64,000 nucleotides of DNA from Paenibacillus hunanensis (GTDB lineage Bacteria; Bacillota; Bacilli; Paenibacillales; Paenibacillaceae), in assembly GCF_014645615.1 (NCBI RefSeq), contig NZ_BMMB01000008.1, positions 1 to 64,000 on the forward strand. Direction: 5' to 3'. Of the stretch, positions 37,723-47,124 are shown in pieces. The notes under the pieces are model-generated. The model had not been told where the DNA came from. It saw only the letters and a list, made by a program, of their open reading frames with translations, and ran no database searches. Position 1 is the first letter of the stretch. Each line of letters opens with the position of its first letter. Both the position numbers and the translations under genes were made by a program.

Positions 37723-37986
37723 ATGGCTATTCACATTCAAGTGCAATCCACTCCCAATCCAAACGCAGTAAAAATCAATGCAGATCGTACGATCTTTGAA
37801 GGTACAGGCAGTACATCCGTTAAAGCAGGCGACACCACCGAGCACGCTATCGCTCAAGCGCTCGTGCAAATCGATGGTGTAGACAATATTTTCGGTATGC
37901 GCGACTTCGTAACCGTGAGCAAGCTGCCCGATGCAAGCTGGGATGATATTATGCCACAGGTAGAGCGCATTTTTGAAGAAGCATAA
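37723..37986 (+). CDS. Nfu/NifU N-terminal-domain protein
   Basis: The 87-residue protein matches the N-terminal domain of Nfu scaffold proteins (PF08712): STPNPNAVKI at the start, then IDGVDNIFGMRDFVTVSK and a final WDDIMPQV. It lacks the C-terminal CxxC iron-sulfur module, so it is not itself a complete Fe-S scaffold. ATG follows AAAAGGAGAC. Ends at a clear terminator. Confidence 0.88.
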   Translation: MAIHIQVQSTPNPNAVKINADRTIFEGTGSTSVKAGDTTEHAIAQALVQIDGVDNIFGMRDFVTVSKLPDASWDDIMPQVERIFEEA

Positions 37987-38447
37987 TCGCCATGTCATTA
38001 TGGTTGTTCAGGTAGAAGCAATGAATTCGCCTTTGAACGCCGAGTCTGGTGATTGATCTACCATGCAATACGTATACGGTTATCACATAGCATGATTGGC
38101 GATAACGTATGAATAGAAGGATAACATCAGAAAATAGCCTGATCGTATATGCGGTCAGGCTATTTGTTTGCGCTCAAAACAGTAGTCCTCCACGAAACTC
38201 TGATAACATGTAACGATCAATAATGATAAAAATATCAGTTTTCGCGTATTGCTTGTCTAGCAATTTCGCTGTATATCTAAGTTAGATGTGTTTTCAAGAG
38301 GTAACGAAGCGACCGATGAACAGCCAGTGTATACGATCTATTTATGCAATAAACGGGTTACACCTATCGTTTTCGCAACAGATATAGTCACAATGCATGG
38401 AGTCGATGAATCGAATCAAAACGTCGTTCAAACTATAAGGAGGAACT
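37987..38447. other. Intergenic region before the MraY/WecA-like gene
   Basis: The terminator at 38132-38165 closes the preceding pair. The remaining 280 bp are AT-rich promoter-type sequence with an 81-codon spurious frame. No gene. Confidence 0.5.
38132..38165 (+). terminator. Terminator after the Nfu-N gene
   Basis: AAATAGCCTGATC pairs with GTCAGGCTATTT, then TGTTTG. Confidence 0.85.
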
Positions 38448-39407
38448 ATGCAATATGTAGCTGCATTTATCCTATCGTTTGTATTTGTGCTAATCAGTAT
38501 TCCAATGGTACGCAAGTGGGCGATTCGTATTGATTTTGTAGATAAGCCGCGTCCAGATAATGAGCGTAAGCTTCATAAAGAACCTGTACCGCTGATGGCG
38601 GGCATTGCCTTGTTTGGAGGCTTTGCGATCTCATACATATCCTTTATGAATGCAGGCACATGGAAAATGGCAGCTGTATTGATTGGTGCATTACTTGTAC
38701 TGGGAATTGGGTTGTTAGATGACTGGTACAAGGTCAGTCGTCGCGAATTCCCCGCATTGCCGAAAATGCTTGTACAGCTCGCCGCAGCACTGATCGTGTA
38801 TATGGCAGGCATTCGTTTCTCCGGCTTTTCCAATCCATTTAATGATCAGTATATTTTGCTACCGGACTGGTTGCAGCTTGTGCTGACACTGCTATGGATT
38901 TTTGGAGTGACCACGGTTATTAATTTTACAGATGGAATGGATGGTCTGGCAGGAAGCCTGGCAACGATCTCCGCAGTGACGCTGTTCATCGTAGCCATGG
39001 CGCAGGGCCAATCCGATTCGGCTATTATGGCGATCAGTCTGGTCGGTGTAGGCATTGGATATTTGCGTTATAATAAGCCGCCAGCAAGGGTGTATATGGG
39101 GGATTCGGGTGCGACCTTCCTCGGCTTCATTCTGGCGATTATTGCGCTGGATGGTGCGTTCAAGCAGGCGACCTTGCTGTCATTGTTTGTACCGATTCTG
39201 GCGTTGGGCGTGCCGATTTTTGATAATATTTTCGTAGTCATTCGTCGCATGCTGAGAGGGCAGCCGATCTATGAGGCCGATGCGACGCAGATTCATTATC
39301 GTCTGCTGTCGAGTGGGCTGAATCAGCAGCAGGTATTACTTGTGCTGTGCCTGATCAGTCTATGCCTGAGCCTGTCGTCGATTATTCTGATGCTGCTACC
39401 TGTGTAG
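38448..39407 (+). CDS. Undecaprenyl-phosphate GlcNAc-1-phosphate transferase-like (MraY/WecA/TagO family)
   Basis: Starts assembly of a wall polymer (teichoic or teichuronic acid type) by moving sugar-1-phosphate to the lipid carrier at the membrane. The 319-residue protein has ten or so membrane segments and the family motifs LLDDWYKV near residue 90, NFTDGMDGLAG near 160 and MGDSGATFLG near 217. The usual HxHH(R) catalytic loop reads QIHYR near residue 281, so one His is Gln and another Tyr. ATG follows AAGGAGG. Single gene with its own terminator. Confidence 0.92.
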   Translation: MQYVAAFILSFVFVLISIPMVRKWAIRIDFVDKPRPDNERKLHKEPVPLMAGIALFGGFAISYISFMNAGTWKMAAVLIGALLVLGIGLLDDWYKVSRREFPALPKMLVQLAAALIVYMAGIRFSGFSNPFNDQYILLPDWLQLVLTLLWIFGVTTVINFTDGMDGLAGSLATISAVTLFIVAMAQGQSDSAIMAISLVGVGIGYLRYNKPPARVYMGDSGATFLGFILAIIALDGAFKQATLLSLFVPILALGVPIFDNIFVVIRRMLRGQPIYEADATQIHYRLLSSGLNQQQVLLVLCLISLCLSLSSIILMLLPV

Positions 39408-39477
39408 TTGAATAATGCAATCATGTTATAAAGTAAGGCGAACCGAATCTAAAATAGTTTTGCTACAATGATAATCG

Positions 39478-39531
39478 AGAGTCTGTCTGCTCATATGCCT
39501 GATGTGGCATGCGGGCAGACAGACTCTTTTG
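39478..39531 (+). terminator. Terminator after the MraY/WecA-like gene
   Basis: AGAGTCTGTCTGC (39478-39490) pairs perfectly with GCAGACAGACTCT (39515-39527), followed by TTTT. Confidence 0.92.
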
Positions 39532-39692
39532 CATATCAGGGTCAGGGATAGGAAATTCATGGAATACCTGTTACACTAAAACAGAGCGAATAGGATGCCA
39601 GTCTAGCGTATCGTATCGAAGGAGGGGCATACACAGAAGCGGTTGTAATGAAGAAATGACGTGACCACTACATACTAAAGGAGCTGTAAATT

Positions 39693-40616
39693 ATGGGTTT
39701 TTTTGATAAATTCCGTCGTAAAAAGCAGTCTACCGAACCAACATCATCACAGAACACCGAGCAGGAGAATGGGCATAAGCTTGCAGATGCATCAGCAACG
39801 ACTAACCAGCCAAGCGCCTATGGATATTCTGCGGCCAATGCACCTGAACCGGCCTTAGCTGTAGAGCAAAGCGATCTGCCAGAGCCTGCAAGTATGCTGC
39901 TTGGCTTCGTATTGCTTGATCGTGCGGAGTTTAATGCTGAGCAAGTGATCACGAATATGCGTGAAGATTGGGGTATTCAGATCGAAGGGCTGGAGCCAGA
40001 TGATAATATGGTGTTCCAGTTAGCCGATATGCAGATTGCGATTGCTTATATGCCAGGCCCAATTCCAGATCGTGAGGTCGAGGAAACGTGCAAATATAAT
40101 GTACTGTGGCCTGAGGGTGAGCAGGTAGTATCCACGCATCAAGCGAATGTGATTGTAACCGTTATGGGAATCACAGATCCGCTTATCGGTCATGCTCTAT
40201 TTACGCAACTTACTGCCAGTGTGTTGAAGCTGGATCAGGCGATCGCGTATTACGCACCACCGATGGTTATGTCGGCAGAATCCTATCTCGAAGGAGCACA
40301 GATGCTGAAAGATCAGGAGCTTCCTGTACAGCTCTGGGTATTCCTCGGTCTGTATACGAATGAAGATAGAACAGGTAGCTGCGCGTATACCGTCGGCTTG
40401 AAAAATTTTGGCAAGGATGAGATGGAGATCATCAATTCTAAGGAAGAGCTGGGCGATGTGTTTGAGCTAATGCTCAACATCACCACCTATGTAGTAGGCA
40501 GCAATGTAGTGCTACAAGACGGCGAAACGCTGGGCTATTCGGCAGAGCACAAGCTACCACTCGAGCGCTCTAAAGGCGTAGGGGTAGAAGGAGATAGTAT
40601 TAAGATCGGGTATTGA
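39693..40616 (+). CDS. DUF4261-domain protein
   Basis: 307 residues with a charged, Gln/Ser-rich N-terminus (1-65) and a soluble domain from about residue 70. The domain opens with a LLGFVLLDRAEFNAEQV-type segment, then YMPGPIPDREVEE and later VQLWVFLGLY, as I recall for DUF4261. Function unknown. ATG follows AAAGGAGCTG. Terminator at 40748. Confidence 0.7.
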   Translation: MGFFDKFRRKKQSTEPTSSQNTEQENGHKLADASATTNQPSAYGYSAANAPEPALAVEQSDLPEPASMLLGFVLLDRAEFNAEQVITNMREDWGIQIEGLEPDDNMVFQLADMQIAIAYMPGPIPDREVEETCKYNVLWPEGEQVVSTHQANVIVTVMGITDPLIGHALFTQLTASVLKLDQAIAYYAPPMVMSAESYLEGAQMLKDQELPVQLWVFLGLYTNEDRTGSCAYTVGLKNFGKDEMEIINSKEELGDVFELMLNITTYVVGSNVVLQDGETLGYSAEHKLPLERSKGVGVEGDSIKIGY

Positions 40617-40747
40617 TGGAAATGAGTATCCGCTGATGAAGTGGGTAAAGTTATGATACAACCGACAACACGGAGCGAAGCATAATAGCTGTATCGATAA
40701 TAGCCAGTCCGCATTTGTTTAAAGTAGACTTTATATGCATAATTGTA

Positions 40748-40784
40748 GACCACGTCATTTATAATAAATGATGTGGTCTTATTT
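40748..40784 (+). terminator. Terminator after the DUF4261 gene
   Basis: GACCACGTCATTTA (40748-40761) and TAAATGATGTGGTC (40765-40778) pair throughout, then TTATTT. Confidence 0.88.
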
Positions 40785-40873
40785 ACATAAAATGTCTGTA
40801 TCATTAAGCTCAGATAAACGATGATAGATGATAGAGGAAGCTATACATAATCAAGTAAGGGAGCAAGGTTATA

Positions 40874-42133
40874 GTGAAATGGATAGGCAAGCTTTTATGT
40901 GGAGTATTGATTCTAAGTGTGGTTATAACGGCGGATACGAAATGGACGTATGGCGAAGGAGCGAATACAGCGCCTACAAATGCAACATCGCCACAACAGG
41001 CGTTACAGCAATCGATCACGTCAGTGAAGGTAGCAGATGCGAAGGGGAAATGGAATCAGGCGAGCTATAAGGTGCAATTTGTAAAGGATGCAACAGAATA
41101 TGGCTATGTTCACTCTATATTTCCTGATCGTTCTGGAGACGATATGATCGTCGTGTATCAAACCGATACGAAGGTATTTAGTGATGGTAAACCAAAAGAT
41201 GGAACCATCAAGATTGCGTCTATTCGATCAAGTGACGGAACAAAAGTGTGGGAGACAACAGTTAGTAACAAAGAACTGGCAAGAACGGCTTATAATGTTC
41301 AGTCCAATGGAGAAATCTTTTTGATGGCTCAGGATGATACGACCTTTTATTTGTATACCATTAATGAAAAGAGTGGCAAAATTACACGGACTATCCAACA
41401 GGATAATATATTCGGACGTGGGACTAACTGGTGGAGATACTGGCTGATCGATCAAAATCAATTGCTAGTGACGTATACGTATAATAATCAATCCATACTT
41501 CATTATTTTGATACTAAAGGAAAATTGATTAAAAACCGCACAATTACGGGTACGGTATGGGATGCGCAATCAAATCGAATGCTGGTGACTGATGGAAATA
41601 GTGCACATTATACGTTAAGTGTGCAGGATCTTAAAGGTAGCTATATATTTAAAAAATCTATTGATGATCCAGGTTATATATGGGATGCTTACTTACTGCC
41701 TGATCTATCAATAGCTATTGAAAGTCAAATCAAGCAAAACGAGAGTTATGGCTATGGCTTGACCAAGTATAATGCTAAAGGTCAGAAGCAATGGCAGCAT
41801 ACCACAATGGATGAGCCCTGGCCGTATTTTGCCCATGATAATCAGATCATCGACATAATGGGGACACACAAAAAGATAGTATTTCTTAATAATCAAGGTA
41901 AAGAAGCAACTGCATTGATAGCTAACGAAGAGGGTTGGGGCGATTTAAGAAATCATGAGATTTACTTTACAGGTCATACGATTCGTATTGCCGATGCTTC
42001 TACAATGAAATGGCTTGTTGAGCTGCATTATACAGGAAGTGAGCCTCAAACTTCCTGGCTTGGCAACCATCAATTGGCGATCTACAATAGCAAAAATAAG
42101 ACCATTTCTGTCATCCGTATTACGAGTAAATAA
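40874..42133 (+). CDS. Secreted beta-propeller-like protein, unknown
   Basis: 419 residues with a signal-like N-terminus (KLLCGVLILSVVITADTKW, residues 6-24). About six to seven repeating beta units follow, of the type DGTKVWETTVSNKELARTAY, QQDNIF..WWRYWLIDQNQLLV and YIWDAYLLPDLSIAI, suggesting a PQQ/WD-like propeller. No catalytic motif is recognised. GTG 40874 follows AAGGGAG at about 11 nt. AT content is higher than in neighbouring genes. Confidence 0.7.
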   Translation: MKWIGKLLCGVLILSVVITADTKWTYGEGANTAPTNATSPQQALQQSITSVKVADAKGKWNQASYKVQFVKDATEYGYVHSIFPDRSGDDMIVVYQTDTKVFSDGKPKDGTIKIASIRSSDGTKVWETTVSNKELARTAYNVQSNGEIFLMAQDDTTFYLYTINEKSGKITRTIQQDNIFGRGTNWWRYWLIDQNQLLVTYTYNNQSILHYFDTKGKLIKNRTITGTVWDAQSNRMLVTDGNSAHYTLSVQDLKGSYIFKKSIDDPGYIWDAYLLPDLSIAIESQIKQNESYGYGLTKYNAKGQKQWQHTTMDEPWPYFAHDNQIIDIMGTHKKIVFLNNQGKEATALIANEEGWGDLRNHEIYFTGHTIRIADASTMKWLVELHYTGSEPQTSWLGNHQLAIYNSKNKTISVIRITSK

Positions 42134-42210
42134 CGACACACCTTATCCAATACCGTAGTCTCTATCCTCAATAGAGCTATGAAGCAATCTATATATAGCT
42201 GACAGCATTC

Positions 42211-42252
42211 AAAGAGCCGTGTGATCCTATGTGGAATCAACACGGCTTTTTG
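42211..42252. terminator. Terminator between convergent genes
   Basis: AGCCGTGT (42215-42222) pairs with ACACGGCT (42240-42247), followed by TTTTTG; an A run on the other side is weaker. Confidence 0.8.
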
Positions 42253-42365
42253 TCATAAAAATAAAACCCTAGCAGCATGTGTAATTAATCATATGACGCA
42301 TAATCGTCATGGTACCTTCCAATACATACACAAGAAACAACACGGCTCTACAATAAAAAAACCAC

Positions 42366-43868
42366 TTATTTCCTTGCAACTCTGCTTTCCGCCATCTGTC
42401 CCTTCGCTTGATTGCTATCAGCCTCAGCACGCCGTGAACGAATCATCCGCCATCCCGTCAACAGTGCCGCCACCAGACAAATGCTTGCCGAAACAACAAA
42501 AACAACGTGCATTCCCGTCAGGAAAATGTCTGGTCGATCCGGAATCAATCCAGTCACACGGTAGCCAGCCTGACTGCTCATTACGCCGAATAGCGTACTC
42601 GTTGCTACGGTAATCCCAACGACCATCCCAACATTACGAATAAGCGAGTTCACACTGCCTGCGATGCCGAGCTGTGTTTTCGCAATACGCGACATAATGA
42701 GCGAAGTGTTCGGCGATTGAAACATCCCCGTACCGATCCCGAGCATCGCTACCCATATACCGACGATCGGAATCGGGCTGCCTTGATGCAAGCGCGCCAG
42801 TCCGAATTGAGCAACCACCATCACGATTAAACCTGCAAATGTCAAAATCTCTGAGCCGATACGATCCGATAGCGCGCCGCTCAATGGGGCGATAATCACC
42901 ATCATAATCGGAAACAGCATCAGCAAAAATCCAGCCTGAAACGGTGATAGCTGTAAAATGCTTTGTGTATAAAAGGGAGCAATAATATTAAAACAAAAAT
43001 TTGATACAAATACGAGAAACCCGCACAGAATACCGAGCGAAAAGAGCGGATTACGGAACAGACCCAGCTGTAATAAAGGCTCTTGCTTTCGCGCCTCTAC
43101 CCATAAAAATACACCGAGCAATAGCGCTGCCACGACAAGCGAGCCGATAATACGCCCATCGCCATAGCCAAGCTGCTGTCCCAGCAATAACCCTGCGAAC
43201 AGAAATAAAATAAAGCCTGTAAACAGCCCTGTTCCAGCCTTATCGATCCGTGCGCCTGTTTTCACCATATCAACCGGAAGCAGCTTCCAGCCAAACGCAA
43301 TCGCAATCAAGCCGATCGGTACATTGACCCAGAAGATCGATTGCCAGCCGAGTGTAGACAGCATCACACCGCCCAGACTTGGCCCCGCAATACTACCGAG
43401 GGAGACAAAGGTACCGACTAATCCGAGTGCCTTCCCGCGCTCGTTCGGTGGGAAAATATCGGTCACGATTCCCTGACTATTTGCCATCGTCATCGAGGCA
43501 CCAATCGCCTGAATAACACGCGAGACGAGTAGGAAGGTAAGGCTCGTGCTAAAGCCACATAATAACGATCCGAGCAAAAAAATCATCATGCCTAGCCTGA
43601 AAATACGAATTTTACCGATGCTATCTCCGAGCTTTCCGAAAAATAAAATCGCTGCGCAAATCGCCATCAGATAGCTCGTCGTCACCCATTCGGTCTGTGC
43701 TACAGGTAGCTTGAGCGACTCCGAGATTGTCGGTAGCGCAATATTCACGATGCTGCCGTCCAGTGTGGACATAAAGGTAAACAAATTCATGACAATGAGA
43801 ATGATCCAGCGTCTACGCTGAATGTCTGGATCGTCCTGATACGTACGTCGTTTTGCCGCTTCCTCCAT
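42366..43868 (-). CDS. MFS drug efflux transporter (DHA2, 14 segments)
   Basis: Proton-driven efflux pump of the EmrB/QacA type. The 500-residue protein has about fourteen hydrophobic segments, the family start FMSTLDGSIVNIALPTI near 33-49, motif A as GKLGDSIGKIRIFR near 78-92, and motif C as GLVGTFVSLGSIAGPSLGG. ATG follows GAGGTGG. It is divergent from the MarR gene and has two MarR-type palindromes over its promoter. Confidence 0.94.
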   Translation of the reverse strand: MEEAAKRRTYQDDPDIQRRRWIILIVMNLFTFMSTLDGSIVNIALPTISESLKLPVAQTEWVTTSYLMAICAAILFFGKLGDSIGKIRIFRLGMMIFLLGSLLCGFSTSLTFLLVSRVIQAIGASMTMANSQGIVTDIFPPNERGKALGLVGTFVSLGSIAGPSLGGVMLSTLGWQSIFWVNVPIGLIAIAFGWKLLPVDMVKTGARIDKAGTGLFTGFILFLFAGLLLGQQLGYGDGRIIGSLVVAALLLGVFLWVEARKQEPLLQLGLFRNPLFSLGILCGFLVFVSNFCFNIIAPFYTQSILQLSPFQAGFLLMLFPIMMVIIAPLSGALSDRIGSEILTFAGLIVMVVAQFGLARLHQGSPIPIVGIWVAMLGIGTGMFQSPNTSLIMSRIAKTQLGIAGSVNSLIRNVGMVVGITVATSTLFGVMSSQAGYRVTGLIPDRPDIFLTGMHVVFVVSASICLVAALLTGWRMIRSRRAEADSNQAKGQMAESRVARK

Positions 43869-43893
43869 CGGTAAACCACCTCATTTATAAATA

Positions 43894-43907
43894 GTTGCGT
43901 GTGCAAC
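43894..43907. promoter_or_regulatory. MarR-type operator 1
   Basis: GTTGCGTGTGCAAC, an inverted repeat with arms GTTGC/GCAAC, in the 5' leader of the efflux gene, 45 bp from operator 2. Confidence 0.75.
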
Positions 43908-43922
43908 CATATCGATAAGTTG

Positions 43923-43951
43923 AGTATAAAACGAATTGGTTGCGCCTGCAA
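43923..43951 (-). promoter_or_regulatory. Promoter of the efflux gene
   Basis: On the minus strand TTGCAG (43946-43951), 17 bp, TATACT (43923-43928). The -35 lies inside operator 2 and operator 1 lies just after the expected start. Confidence 0.75.
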
Positions 43952-43952
43952 C
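43939..43952. promoter_or_regulatory. MarR-type operator 2
   Basis: GTTGCGCCTGCAAC, same arms as operator 1, covering the -35 element of the efflux gene. Confidence 0.75.
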
Positions 43953-44125
43953 TAATTTGATGTATATTTTTTTGATACAATACTAAATAAGCCTATCCTT
44001 CATATATCCAGCGTTCTCGCGATCAATCATCTGACTTTGAATGTATAATGATAGCGGCGAACAGACTCTGAACGATAGCTGCATATTACCCCGGTGAGAT
44101 CATCCGGTAGAGAAGGTGTACACGC

Positions 44126-44548
44126 ATGAAAAGGGATTCGATCGGCAAGCTGATCTCCTATATTAATCGACTCAATCAGAAGCAACTCGCACGCAGCTTT
44201 AAGCCGCATGGCATCGGTAGCGGCGGGCATCATAGCTATTTAAAAGCGATTTTGCAGCGTCCCGGTGTGAATCAGGATCAGCTAACGAATGATCTCAAAT
44301 TCGATAAGGCAACGACCGCGCGTTCTGTACGACAACTGGAGCAGGAAGGGTATATTGAGCGTCGTGTTGATCCGAACGATCGGCGTGCCTATTTGCTCTA
44401 TCCGACCGAGCGTGCCAGGGCATTTGAGCCGATATTGTATCAGACACTACAGGATGCCAATGAGCGATTAACGAGCAGTCTGAGTGCTGAGGAAAAAGAG
44501 CAATTATGGCAATTGCTCAACAAAATGTATCATAGCAATAACGAGTAA
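44126..44548 (+). CDS. MarR-family transcriptional regulator
   Basis: 140-residue winged-helix repressor, likely of the divergent efflux gene. The recognition part is GVNQDQLTNDLKFDKATTARSVRQLEQEGYIERR (residues 52-85 in segments), with wing sequence VDPNDRRAYLLYPTERA, both classic MarR. ATG follows AGAAGGTG. Ligand unknown. Confidence 0.94.
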   Translation: MKRDSIGKLISYINRLNQKQLARSFKPHGIGSGGHHSYLKAILQRPGVNQDQLTNDLKFDKATTARSVRQLEQEGYIERRVDPNDRRAYLLYPTERARAFEPILYQTLQDANERLTSSLSAEEKEQLWQLLNKMYHSNNE

Positions 44549-44572
44549 TCGATATCCCTTTATAAAAAGCGA

Positions 44573-44600
44573 TTGACATCGTGCAGGGGCATCATATAAT
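44573..44600 (+). promoter_or_regulatory. Consensus sigma-A promoter
   Basis: Perfect TTGACA (44573-44578) and perfect TATAAT (44595-44600), 16 bp apart. Transcription would start near 44607, only 30 nt before a terminator hairpin. Confidence 0.85.
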
Positions 44601-44636
44601 ATGGCTGTATAAATAAACAACGACTAATTACAAGCG

Positions 44637-44678
44637 AAGCACGCTTAATGTCCTTAGGGCATTTTGCGTGCTTTTTTT
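44637..44678 (+). terminator. Terminator / possible attenuator before the XRE gene
   Basis: AAGCACGC (44637-44644) pairs with GCGTGCTT (44666-44673); inner AATGTCC/GGGCATT extends the stem and seven T follow. It would end the transcript from the promoter at 44573 after about 70 nt. It can also simply terminate marR. Confidence 0.88.
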
Positions 44679-44717
44679 GTTGTTCATGTCTATCGAAAGG
44701 AGCAAAAAGGGGTGGAG

Positions 44718-44921
44718 ATGATGCTAAATGAAGCGGAACGACTGATCTTTGCTCGCAAGCGTAGAAAGCTGTCACAGGGTGAGCTTGCCAGACAGATTGG
44801 CTCGTATCAGACGCGTATTAGCCGACTGGAGAATGCTCATAGTAAGCCAACTGAACAGGAAAAACTACTCATTCAGCAGGTGCTCAATACACCGATCTGG
44901 GCACTGGCTGCTGGTGAATGA
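44718..44921 (+). CDS. Small XRE-family helix-turn-helix protein
   Basis: 67 residues consisting almost entirely of a Cro/C1-type helix-turn-helix: LSQGELARQIGSYQTRISRLEN (in segments, about 18-39). ATG 44718 follows AAAAGGGGTGGAG; ATG 44721 is equally possible. No sensing domain. Lies between a strong promoter-terminator leader and the Tad-like cluster, which starts 213 nt downstream, so it might control either. Confidence 0.85.
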   Translation: MMLNEAERLIFARKRRKLSQGELARQIGSYQTRISRLENAHSKPTEQEKLLIQQVLNTPIWALAAGE

Positions 44922-45134
44922 GCAGCTGTTGATCCGTCAGTCGTAAAGTAGAACCGTAAGCCATTCGCTTGAACGTCGCAGAATGTAACCGAAACGAATG
45001 GAACGTAATGGCGCCTGGCGAGTGTAATTAGAACTTTAATCGTATAACCGTAGTCGAATGATGTTAGCAAGAACTATCAAATCATCTAGCTATATCGCAA
45101 GTGAATTGAGCTTTAGTTAAGGAGTGTTAGCAAC

Positions 45135-46289
45135 GTGTCCATTATTCGTTTTCGGATGAAAAATAAGATTTACGCTGGTTTGATCGGCGGCTTGATCGTA
45201 GCGATCTTATCATCGCTCGGATACATATTTCTGATCAATTATCAATCCAAGCAGCTCAAAATGATCAAGGCACAATATGAGGTAGAGCTTACGAGCGCGC
45301 AGCAGGCATTGCAGGAGCAGCAAGCGATTTCCAGCAAAATTGTAGTGACGATCGGTGACCTGAAGGCAGGCGATACCATTAGTAGCAAGCAACTAACGAC
45401 TGCATTTGTATCTCGTCAGGGCGCACCGACCAATGCCATCGCTGATCCCAAGCAGCTGATCGGCAAAGTTATCAAAATTGATGCAGGCAAGGGCACCGCA
45501 CTTACGCCAGCGATGGTATACGCGGAAGGCGCTACACCAAAGGATTTGCGGAGCCGCGAGTATAGCGTTATGGAGCTACCAGGTAAGCTGAAAAAGGGTG
45601 ACTTTGTCGATGTGCGTATCGGTTTCCCAAATGGTAGTGATTATATCGTGCTATCGAAGAAAAAGGTCGAAGACCTATCCGGTACAACCGTATGGTACAA
45701 CATCAATGAATCCGAACTGCTGGCGATGAGCAGTGCGATCGTGGATGCGTATTTGCAGGGTGCACGATTGTATGCCATTTCCTATGCTGATCCGTACATG
45801 CAGGAGAAAGCTATTCCGAACTATCCTGCCAATATCGATGTGATCAACCTGATCCAATCCGATCCGAATGTACTGGAAAAGGCGACACTACAGTTGAGCA
45901 AGGAAGCACGGTCTACACTGGATATGAACCTGGGTCGGATGAGTGAAGCAGACAAGGCAAAGGTCAGTGGAGCAGCGGTATCCCAGACCTCTAGCGAATC
46001 CGCAGCAGATGCTGTAAGTCGTGAAAGTAATGGAAATAGTGGTACGTACACGCAGGATTCGGTCGTGTCTGAAACGCCAGCACTGCAATCCTCACCGTCA
46101 GCTTCGTCGACCAATCCCGTCACAGACCCAGCGGCGCAGGGCACGGATGAATCCAAGCCACCAGCCGATATTGTAACGCCAATCGAGCAAAAGGCAGTGC
46201 CGGCTTCAAGCGGCCCAGCTACAAGCTCCAGCAGCAGTCATACGGATCAGAAGGCACAGGATGTATTTGAACAGCCGTTAGTCAAATAA
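45135..46289 (+). CDS. CpaB/RcpC-like SAF-domain protein
   Basis: First gene of the Tad-like cluster. CpaB/RcpC proteins sit in the envelope and help Flp pilus assembly. The 384-residue product has one N-terminal membrane segment (about 12-34) and a short coiled coil (36-65). A SAF domain follows (IVVTIGDLKAGDTISSKQLT near 68-88, LIGKVIKIDAGKGTALTPAM near 108-127), then an adjoining domain with LKKGDFVDVRI. A Ser/Thr/Ala-rich low-complexity tail runs from about 280 to the end. GTG follows AAGGAGTG. Assignment is by architecture and context. Confidence 0.75.
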   Translation: MSIIRFRMKNKIYAGLIGGLIVAILSSLGYIFLINYQSKQLKMIKAQYEVELTSAQQALQEQQAISSKIVVTIGDLKAGDTISSKQLTTAFVSRQGAPTNAIADPKQLIGKVIKIDAGKGTALTPAMVYAEGATPKDLRSREYSVMELPGKLKKGDFVDVRIGFPNGSDYIVLSKKKVEDLSGTTVWYNINESELLAMSSAIVDAYLQGARLYAISYADPYMQEKAIPNYPANIDVINLIQSDPNVLEKATLQLSKEARSTLDMNLGRMSEADKAKVSGAAVSQTSSESAADAVSRESNGNSGTYTQDSVVSETPALQSSPSASSTNPVTDPAAQGTDESKPPADIVTPIEQKAVPASSGPATSSSSSHTDQKAQDVFEQPLVK

Positions 46290-46404
46290 AACAGGTAACA
46301 TCCACGATCCAGCCGATCGTTGATACGACACAGAAGGAAAATCATGATATAGCGTACAAGCGTGAAGTCGCCTGTACATTATCCAATGTTGAAGGAGGAT
46401 TACT

Positions 46405-47124
46405 ATGAAATACTCATTGTTTCTTGGCTCTGCTGATATTAGTGATTTGCTCATCTATTTGAGCAAATTTCTGCAAACGGCAGGTCGCCGGGTACTGCTG
46501 GTCGATGCCAGCACAGAAGGCTTTATTCGTTACAATACACCGATCGTTGCTAATGGCGAGGGTGTATCCGAATATGATGAATTTGATATCGGCTATGCGT
46601 TTACTACCTTTGCTGAGATGAAGCATCAGCTGGATCGGGAGCAGCAATATGATCATGTGCTTGTGTTATGCTCACAGCCTGATTTTATTCGTATGGATGA
46701 TCTGGAAAGCTTCAAACAACGATTTGTCGTGATGTCGCCAGAGCGTCGTTCGCTTGAAAGGGCGATGGAGTTAATGAGCTTTATTTTAGCTAAGCGTGAT
46801 GCGACGCAGCCGCGAGTACCATTTTGCCGCTTGTTTGTTCAGCAGGTGGATAGCGGATTGGCAGAGGATTATATGGAGCAGCTGCTGGGCTGTCTACCGA
46901 TCGTATTTGAAGAAAGCTCATTTACGATTCCGTTTGATGAAGCGGATTATATGCAGAAGATTGTGAATCAAAATAGCAATACGGTCAGCATTAAGCGCAT
47001 CTCTCGTCCACTGCGCACCGCTATTCAGCAGATGGCAGGCAATGTGAGCGAGCTGGACAATCAGGAGCTCAAAAGCTATACCAAAAAATTATCGCGGAGG
47101 AGTCAACCGGTATGGGGAATGTAA
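46405..47124 (+). CDS. ParA/MinD-fold-like protein without P-loop (TadZ-like)
   Basis: 239 residues. The N-terminus follows the ParA pattern of strand, loop, helix, then RRVLLVDAS near residues 28-36, but the loop reads GSADISDLL where the P-loop should be, so no Walker A Lys is present. ATP binding is therefore unlikely. In Tad systems TadZ/CpaE proteins position the machine at the membrane. ATG follows GAAGGAGG. The 3' end overlaps the next gene by 13 nt, so the two ParA-like proteins are probably made together. Confidence 0.55.
   Translation: MKYSLFLGSADISDLLIYLSKFLQTAGRRVLLVDASTEGFIRYNTPIVANGEGVSEYDEFDIGYAFTTFAEMKHQLDREQQYDHVLVLCSQPDFIRMDDLESFKQRFVVMSPERRSLERAMELMSFILAKRDATQPRVPFCRLFVQQVDSGLAEDYMEQLLGCLPIVFEESSFTIPFDEADYMQKIVNQNSNTVSIKRISRPLRTAIQQMAGNVSELDNQELKSYTKKLSRRSQPVWGM

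Noticed and set aside
38288..38533. 81-codon frame overlapping the MraY/WecA-like start
   Set aside because: Overlaps a well-supported start with AAGGAGG and has no ribosome site itself.
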